Origin: Azohydromonas caseinilytica
GTDB lineage: Bacteria; Pseudomonadota; Gammaproteobacteria; Burkholderiales; Burkholderiaceae_C
DNA length: 64,000 nucleotides
NCBI RefSeq assembly: GCF_012927045.1
Contig: NZ_JABBFW010000001.1
Location: 62,001-126,000, forward strand
Direction: 5' to 3'
The notes under the pieces were generated by a model. That model was not told the origin of the DNA. It did not search any database and worked only from the letters and a program-made list of their open reading frames with translations. Position 1 is the first letter of the stretch. The number at the start of each line of letters is the position of its first letter. This document shows, one piece after another, positions 58,777-64,000 of the stretch. The translations under genes and the position numbers were made by a program.

Positions 58777-59636
58777 TGAACGCCATCGTCAGCTCCGAGC
58801 TGCTTGCCATTCCCCAGGCCGCCCAGCCGGCACCGCTGGATGCGGCCACGGCGCCGGGCAAGCGCATCGGCGACGTGATCCTGGAGGTGAAGAACATCAG
58901 CCTGCGCTTCGGCGGCGTGAAGGCGCTCACCGACATCAGCTTCGACGTGCGCGAGCACGAGATCCGCTCGATCATCGGCCCCAACGGTGCGGGCAAGAGC
59001 TCGATGCTCAACTGCATCAACGGCGTGTACCAGCCGCAGGAAGGCGCCATCACGCTGCGCGGCAGGAGCTTCAGGCACATGAACCCGCGCCAGGTGGCCG
59101 AGGCCGGCGTGGCGCGCACCTTCCAGAACCTGGCCCTGTTCAAGGGCATGAGCGTGCTGGACAACATCATGGCCGGGCGCAACCTGCGCATGAAGAGCAA
59201 CATCTTCCAGCAGGCGCTGCGGCTGGGGCCGGCGCTGCGCGAGGAGATCGAGCAGCGCGAGGTGGTGGAGCGCATCATCGACTTCCTGGAGATCCAGCCC
59301 TGGCGCAAGACGCCGGTGGGGCGCCTGCCCTACGGGCTGCAAAAGCGCGTGGACCTGGGCCGCGCGCTGGCCATGGAGCCCTCGCTGCTGCTGCTCGACG
59401 AGCCCATGGCCGGCATGAACGTGGAGGAGAAGCAGGACATGTGCCGCTTCATCCTCGACGTCAACGACGAGTTCGGCACCACCATCGTGCTGATCGAGCA
59501 CGACATGGGCGTGGTGATGGACATCTCCGACCGCGTGGTGGTGCTCGACTACGGCAAGAAGATCGGTGACGGCGCACCCGACGAGGTGCGCACCAACCCC
59601 GACGTCATCAGCGCCTACCTGGGCGCGGCGCACTGA
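58776..59636 (+). CDS. Branched-chain amino acid-type ABC transporter ATPase, LivG-like
   Basis: A 286-residue ABC ATPase. Walker A is IIGPNGAGKSSMLNCING near residue 69. The signature in the LivG form is LPYGLQKRVDLGRALAMEP, Walker B LLLLDEPMAGMN, and the H-loop IEHDMGVVMDISD. The 35-residue N-terminal extension before VILEVKNISLRFGG is longer than usual. It starts at ATG 58776, sharing a base with the ligase stop. Confidence 0.93.
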   Translation: MNAIVSSELLAIPQAAQPAPLDAATAPGKRIGDVILEVKNISLRFGGVKALTDISFDVREHEIRSIIGPNGAGKSSMLNCINGVYQPQEGAITLRGRSFRHMNPRQVAEAGVARTFQNLALFKGMSVLDNIMAGRNLRMKSNIFQQALRLGPALREEIEQREVVERIIDFLEIQPWRKTPVGRLPYGLQKRVDLGRALAMEPSLLLLDEPMAGMNVEEKQDMCRFILDVNDEFGTTIVLIEHDMGVVMDISDRVVVLDYGKKIGDGAPDEVRTNPDVISAYLGAAH

Positions 59637-59654
59637 CCGCACGAGGCAACACTC

Positions 59655-60584
59655 ATGGGCTTCTTCCTCGAAACGCTGATCGGCGGCCTGATGGTGGGCA
59701 TGCTGTATTCGCTGGTGGCGCTGGGCTTCGTGCTCATCTTCAAGGCCAGCGGCGTCTTCAACTTCGCGCAGGGCGCGATGGTGCTGTTCGCGGCGCTGGC
59801 CATGGCGCGCTTCTCTGAATGGCTGCCGCAGTGGCTCAACATCGAGAGCCAGCTCGTTGCCAACGTGCTGGCCGGGCTGTGCGCGGCGGCGCTGATGGTG
59901 ATCGTGGCCTGGATGGTCGAGCGCTTCGTGCTGGGCAAGCTCGTCAACCAGGAGGGCATCACGCTGCTGATGGCCACGCTGGGCATCGCCTACCTGATGG
60001 ACGGCACGGGCCAGCTGCTGTTCGGCAGCGCGACTTACAAGATCGACGTGGGCATGCCCAAGGACCCGCTGTTCGTGCTGGACGGCGTGTTCCCGGGTGG
60101 CCTGCTGATCAACCAGGAGGACCTGGCCGCCGCCGGAGTGGCGGCGCTGCTGGTGGCGGTGCTGTCCCTCTTCTTCCAGAAGACGGGCACCGGGCGCGCG
60201 CTGCGCGCGGTGGCCGACGACCACCAGGCGGCGCAGTCCATCGGCATCCCGCTGTCGCGCATCTGGGTCATCGTCTGGTCCATCGCCGGCGCCGTGGCGC
60301 TGGTGGCCGCGATCATCTGGGGCTCCAAGCTGGGCGTGCAGTACTCGATCTCGCTGGTGGCCTTCAAGGCCTTCCCGGTGGTGATCCTGGGCGGACTCAC
60401 CTCGGTGCCGGGCGCCATCATCGGCGGGCTGATCATCGGCGCGGGCGAGAAGCTCTCGGAGATCTACATCGGCCCGCTGCTGGGCGGCGGCATCGAGAAC
60501 TGGTTCGCCTACGTGCTGGCGCTGGGCTTCCTGCTGGTGCGTCCGCAGGGCCTGTTCGGCGATCGCATCATCGACCGCGTCTGA
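59655..60584 (+). CDS. ABC permease, LivH-like
   Basis: A 309-residue permease with about eight TM helices. It begins FLETLIGGLMVGMLYSLVALG, the LivH N-terminal pattern, and continues ASGVFNFAQGAMVLFAA. ALRAVADDHQAAQSIGIPLSR is the coupling loop that contacts the ATPases, and VVILGGLTSVPGAIIGGLIIG follows. Standard length. Confidence 0.94.
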   Translation: MGFFLETLIGGLMVGMLYSLVALGFVLIFKASGVFNFAQGAMVLFAALAMARFSEWLPQWLNIESQLVANVLAGLCAAALMVIVAWMVERFVLGKLVNQEGITLLMATLGIAYLMDGTGQLLFGSATYKIDVGMPKDPLFVLDGVFPGGLLINQEDLAAAGVAALLVAVLSLFFQKTGTGRALRAVADDHQAAQSIGIPLSRIWVIVWSIAGAVALVAAIIWGSKLGVQYSISLVAFKAFPVVILGGLTSVPGAIIGGLIIGAGEKLSEIYIGPLLGGGIENWFAYVLALGFLLVRPQGLFGDRIIDRV

Positions 60585-60603
60585 GCGCGAGGGAGACAAG
60601 AAC

Positions 60604-61665
60604 ATGCTGTACCGTGAGAACGGCCAGTTCAAGCAGAGCTACGCGGCCGACCTGCAGATCTTTCCGGTGCTGCAGGACCGCGTGGCGGTGCTGGCGCTGC
60701 TGGGCTGCGCCGTGCTGCTGCCCTTCGTGGCCAGCGACTACCTGCTGCGCGCGGTCCTCATCCCGTTCCTGATCCTGTCGCTGGCGGCGCTGGGCCTGAA
60801 CATCCTGGTGGGCTACTGCGGGCAGATCTCGCTGGGCACGGGCGCGTTCATGGCCATCGGCGCCTACGCGGCCTACAACCTGCACGTGCGCATCCCGGGC
60901 ATGCCGCTGCTGCTGTCGCTCATCGGCGGCGGGCTGGCGGCCACGGTGTTCGGCGTGGCGTTCGGCATCCCCAGCCTGCGCATCCGCGGCCTCTACCTGG
61001 CAGTGGCGACGCTGGCGGCGCAGTTCTTCACCGACTGGTTCACCAACCGCGTCAAGTGGGTCACCAACGACTCGCCCTCGGGCTCGGTGAGCGTGGGCGA
61101 CCTGTCGCTGTTCGGCATCGGGCTGAACACGCCGGCGCAGCGCTACCTGCTGTGCCTGGTGGTGGTGGTGGTGTTCGCGCTGATGGCCAAGAACCTGGTG
61201 CGCGGCGCCATCGGGCGGCAGTGGATGGCCATGCGCGACATGGACGTGGCCGCCGCCGTGATCGGCATCCGCCCGGTGTACGCCAAGCTCAGCGCCTTCG
61301 CGGTGAGCTCCTTCATCGTCGGCGTGGCCGGCGCGCTGTGGGGCTTCGTGCACCTGGGCAGTTGGGAGCCGGCGGCCTTCGGCCTGGAGCGCTCGCTGCA
61401 GCTGCTGTTCATGGTCATCATCGGCGGCCTGGGCTCGATCTCCGGCGCCTTCCTGGGCGCGGCCTTCATCGTGATGCTGCCGCTGCTGCTGAACTACGTG
61501 CCGCACTGGCTGGGCCTGCCCCTGTCCACCGGCACCGCCTCGCACCTGGAGCACATGATCTTCGGCGCGCTGATCGTGTTCTTCCTCATCGTCGAGCCGC
61601 ACGGCCTGGCGCGGCTGTGGCTCACCGCGCGCGAGAAGCTGCGCATGTGGCCCTTCCCGCACTGA
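60604..61665 (+). CDS. ABC permease, LivM-like
   Basis: A 353-residue permease with about ten hydrophobic segments. Family hallmarks are LNILVGYCGQISLGTGAFMAI and RQWMAMRDMDVAAAVIGIRP, the coupling loop. FMVIIGGLGSISGAFLGAAF follows. No ATPase domain is fused. GGGAG before ATG 60604. Confidence 0.94.
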   Translation: MLYRENGQFKQSYAADLQIFPVLQDRVAVLALLGCAVLLPFVASDYLLRAVLIPFLILSLAALGLNILVGYCGQISLGTGAFMAIGAYAAYNLHVRIPGMPLLLSLIGGGLAATVFGVAFGIPSLRIRGLYLAVATLAAQFFTDWFTNRVKWVTNDSPSGSVSVGDLSLFGIGLNTPAQRYLLCLVVVVVFALMAKNLVRGAIGRQWMAMRDMDVAAAVIGIRPVYAKLSAFAVSSFIVGVAGALWGFVHLGSWEPAAFGLERSLQLLFMVIIGGLGSISGAFLGAAFIVMLPLLLNYVPHWLGLPLSTGTASHLEHMIFGALIVFFLIVEPHGLARLWLTAREKLRMWPFPH

Positions 61666-61728
61666 CGCGACCCGATTGCCCCCGCAACCGCTTCCCTGCC
61701 CCCACACATCAAGACAAGGAGACACCGC

Positions 61729-63042
61729 ATGAAGCTCAAGTCCCTGACGCTGGCCGCCGCCCTGGCCGCCGCCGTGCTGTCCGCCCCGCTGTCCGCGGCC
61801 GCCGCCCCGGCCGACCAGGGCGAGCAGTTCATCCCGCTGCTGGTCTACCGCACCGGCCAGTTCGCGCCGCTGGGCATTCCCTGGGCCGACGGCAAGCAGG
61901 ACTACCTCAAGCTCGTCAACGCGCGCGACGGCGGCGTCAACGGCGTGAAGCTGGTGTTCGAGGAGTGCGAGACGGCCTACGACGCGGCCAAGGGCGTGGA
62001 GTGCTACGAGCGGCTCAAGGGCAAGGGCAGCGGCGCCTCGGGCTTCGACCCGCAGTCCACCGGCATCACCTTCGCCGTCACCGACAAGGCCTTCAACGAC
62101 AAGGTCTCCATCGAGACGCTGGGCTACGGCCTGTCCTCCTCGGCCGACGGCACGGTGTTCGAGTGGAACTTCCCGCTGCTGGGCACCTACTGGACGGCCG
62201 CCGACGTGATGCTGCAGGACATCGCCAAGAAGAGCGGCGGGCTCAAGGGCAAGAAGATCGCCCTGGTCTACCACGACTCGCCCTACGGCAAGGAGCCCAT
62301 CCCGCTGCTGCAAAAGCGCGCCGAGCGCGACGGCTTCACCCTGGCGACCTTCCCCGTGACGCCGCCGGGCGTGGAGCAGAAGTCCACCTGGCTGCAGATC
62401 CGCCAGCAGCGCCCGGACTACGTGCTGTTCTGGTCCGCGGGCGTGATGACGCCGGCGGGCATCCGCGAGGCGCAGGCCAGCGGCTATCCGCGCGACAAGA
62501 TCTACTCGATCTGGTGGGCCGGCTCCGACCATGACGTCAAGGACCTGGGCGACGCCGCCAAGGGCTACAACACGCTGACCATCCACAACAGCGCCGCGCG
62601 CGACCGCGTGCACGACGACCTCAAGAAGTTCGTCTACGACAAGGGCCAGGGCGCGCCCGGCGGCCAGGTCGGCACCATGGCGCACACGCGCGGGATGATG
62701 ATCGCCATGCTGCAGGTGGAGGCCATCCGCACCGCGCAGGAGAAGTTCGGCAAGGGCAAGGTCATGACGCCCGAGCAGGTGCGCTGGGGCTTCGAAAACC
62801 TCAACCTCACGGCCGAGCGGCTCAAGACGCTGGGCTTCGCCGAGGTCATGCGCCCAGTGCAGACCAGCTGCCAGAACCACATGGGCACCGACTGGGCCCG
62901 CGTGGCGCAGTGGGACGGAGCCAAGTGGAAGGTCACCAGCGACTGGTACCAGGCCGACAAGTCGCTGATCGACCCGCTGGTCAAGGAAGGCGCGGCCAAG
63001 TACGCCAAGGACAAGGGCCTCAAGGTCCGCAGCTGCAGCTGA
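61729..63042 (+). CDS. ABC transporter periplasmic substrate-binding protein
   Basis: A 437-residue type I binding protein of the Liv/amide class. The signal peptide (MKLKSLTLAAALAAAVLSAP) is cleaved near residue 24. FIPLLVYRTGQFAPLGIPWADG is a variant of the ligand-pocket start, and VKLVFEECETAYDAAKGVECYERL and FPVTPPGVEQKSTWLQIRQQ follow. Four cysteines could form disulphides. Its ligand cannot be read from sequence; the paired ligase suggests an aromatic or other carboxylic acid. Confidence 0.92.
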   Translation: MKLKSLTLAAALAAAVLSAPLSAAAAPADQGEQFIPLLVYRTGQFAPLGIPWADGKQDYLKLVNARDGGVNGVKLVFEECETAYDAAKGVECYERLKGKGSGASGFDPQSTGITFAVTDKAFNDKVSIETLGYGLSSSADGTVFEWNFPLLGTYWTAADVMLQDIAKKSGGLKGKKIALVYHDSPYGKEPIPLLQKRAERDGFTLATFPVTPPGVEQKSTWLQIRQQRPDYVLFWSAGVMTPAGIREAQASGYPRDKIYSIWWAGSDHDVKDLGDAAKGYNTLTIHNSAARDRVHDDLKKFVYDKGQGAPGGQVGTMAHTRGMMIAMLQVEAIRTAQEKFGKGKVMTPEQVRWGFENLNLTAERLKTLGFAEVMRPVQTSCQNHMGTDWARVAQWDGAKWKVTSDWYQADKSLIDPLVKEGAAKYAKDKGLKVRSCS

Positions 63043-63069
63043 AGCCACACGCAGAAAGGAAGCGCGCCC

Positions 63070-63927
63070 ATGCATACCGCTGCTGTCGCAACCGCACAGC
63101 CCGCCGCCGCCGGCGGCGCGGACAAGAAGCCGCTGCTGGACGTCAACGGCATCGAGGTCATCTACAACCAGGTGATCCTGGTGCTCAAGGGCGTCTCGCT
63201 GCGCGTGGACGAGGGAGCGATCGTGGCGCTGCTGGGCGCCAACGGCGCGGGCAAGACCACCACGCTGCGCGCCGTCTCCAATTTGCTGCGCGGCGAGCGC
63301 GGCGAGGTCACCAAGGGCGCCATCACGCTGCGCGAGCAGCGCATCGAGGCGCTCTCGCCCGCGGCGCTGGTGCAGCGCGGCGTGGTGCAGGTGATGGAGG
63401 GCCGGCACTGCTTCGCGCACCTGAGCATCGAGGAGAACCTGCTCACCGGCGCCTACACGCGCACCGACGGCAAGGCCGCCATCGCGCGCACGCTGGAGAA
63501 GGTCTACGACTACTTCCCGAGGCTGAAGACGCGGCGCCACTCGCAGGCGGCCTACACCTCCGGCGGCGAGCAGCAGATGTGCGCCATCGGGCGCGCGCTG
63601 ATGTCCGAGCCGCGCATGGTGCTGCTTGACGAGCCCTCGATGGGCCTGGCGCCGCAGATCGTGGAGGAGGTGTTCTCCATCGTGCGCGACCTCAACCGGC
63701 GCGAGGGCGTGAGCTTCCTGCTGGCCGAGCAGAACACGCACATGGCCCTGACCTATGCCGACCATGGCTACATCCTGGAGAACGGCCGGGTCGTGATGGA
63801 CGGACCCGCCGCCGCGCTGCGCGAGAACGAGGACGTCAAGGAGTTCTACCTCGGCATGGGCGGCGGCGACCGCAAGAGTTTCAAGGACGTCAAGAGCTAC
63901 AAGCGCCGCAAGCGCTGGCTGGCCTGA
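63070..63927 (+). CDS. ABC transporter ATPase, LivF-like
   Basis: A 285-residue ABC ATPase, partner of the LivG-like protein. Walker A is LLGANGAGKTTTLRAVSN near residue 55, signature TSGGEQQMCAIGRALMSEP, Walker B MVLLDEPSMGLAPQI, and the H-loop LLAEQNTHMAL (LivF form). A 30-residue basic C-terminal extension (RKSFKDVKSYKRRKRW) is unusual. It is separated from the binding-protein gene by 27 bases. Confidence 0.93.
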   Translation: MHTAAVATAQPAAAGGADKKPLLDVNGIEVIYNQVILVLKGVSLRVDEGAIVALLGANGAGKTTTLRAVSNLLRGERGEVTKGAITLREQRIEALSPAALVQRGVVQVMEGRHCFAHLSIEENLLTGAYTRTDGKAAIARTLEKVYDYFPRLKTRRHSQAAYTSGGEQQMCAIGRALMSEPRMVLLDEPSMGLAPQIVEEVFSIVRDLNRREGVSFLLAEQNTHMALTYADHGYILENGRVVMDGPAAALRENEDVKEFYLGMGGGDRKSFKDVKSYKRRKRWLA

Positions 63928-63967
63928 CCACGCCCGGGCCCGCGGGTCGGCCCGGACAGGAGCTTTC

Positions 63968-64000
63968 ATGAGCGACGATTTCTTTGCCCCGCCGCCCTTC
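63968..64000 (+). CDS. Start of next gene in the Liv operon (truncated by window)
   Basis: ATG 63968 preceded by AGGAG; 11 codons visible (MSDDFFAPPPF). It lies 40 bases after the LivF-like stop on the same strand and so probably belongs to the same operon. Too short to identify. Confidence 0.6.
   Translation, partial: MSDDFFAPPPF

Noticed and set aside
60568-63969. 1,133-codon minus-strand frame opposite the Liv genes
   Set aside because: Antisense shadow; H/Q/V-rich and without structure, while each plus-strand Liv gene has clear motifs.

Overview
The window looks like chromosomal DNA of a Gram-negative betaproteobacterium, most likely order Burkholderiales and Comamonadaceae-like. Codons from about 4.7 kb onward are very GC-rich. 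The gene order ponA / pilMNOPQ-aroKB ... gltBD, the single-operon mlaFEDACB, an Omp32-type porin and the AMP-ligase/Liv transporter cluster all fit that group. Assignments come from reading motifs and synteny; no search was run.

Positions 1-4.7 kb are a lower-GC accessory segment. It holds the 3' part of an HNH-like/two-transmembrane protein gene, a small ORF, a membrane-protein gene interrupted by a complete 1,133-bp insertion sequence (5-bp target duplication intact), a DUF2778/Tlde1-like L,D-transpeptidase gene overlapped by a two-TM protein gene that looks like its immunity partner, an unknown gene and a nested inverted-repeat block. The normal chromosome resumes with a small antitoxin-like gene.

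Positions 5.0-13.5 kb are central carbon metabolism: tal-pgi-HAD leftward, and zwf, a beta-helix protein and an RpiR/HexR-type regulator rightward, followed by a second beta-helix paralogue. A HexR-like palindrome sits between tal and zwf. Positions 13.6-24.3 kb read leftward: gltBD (glutamate synthase), a terminator, mlaFEDACB (outer-membrane lipid asymmetry), a terminator. Positions 24.3-32.8 kb also read leftward: pilMNOPQ (type IV pilus assembly), aroK-aroB, dgt, and a RAYT-family protein that has lost its HUH histidines. ponA diverges from pilM, followed by cyaY / lptM-lysA, a porin, coq7 and an OsmC-family gene.

Between the OsmC gene and ilvA (40.02-40.42 kb) lies a well-formed small-RNA gene: a sigma70 promoter, a hairpin presenting an anti-Shine-Dalgarno loop and a strong terminator. 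I consider it the most interesting element here. Positions 42.0-53.6 kb are a type II secretion locus (gspC divergent from gspGHIJKLMNDEF), which could export the Tat/Sec-signalled beta-helix proteins, though that is inference. The rest holds an AAA+ ATPase, an AI-2E-type permease, a Crp/Fnr regulator with a nearby 18-bp palindrome, and a divergent acyl-CoA-ligase plus branched-chain-amino-acid-type ABC transporter operon that runs off the right edge.
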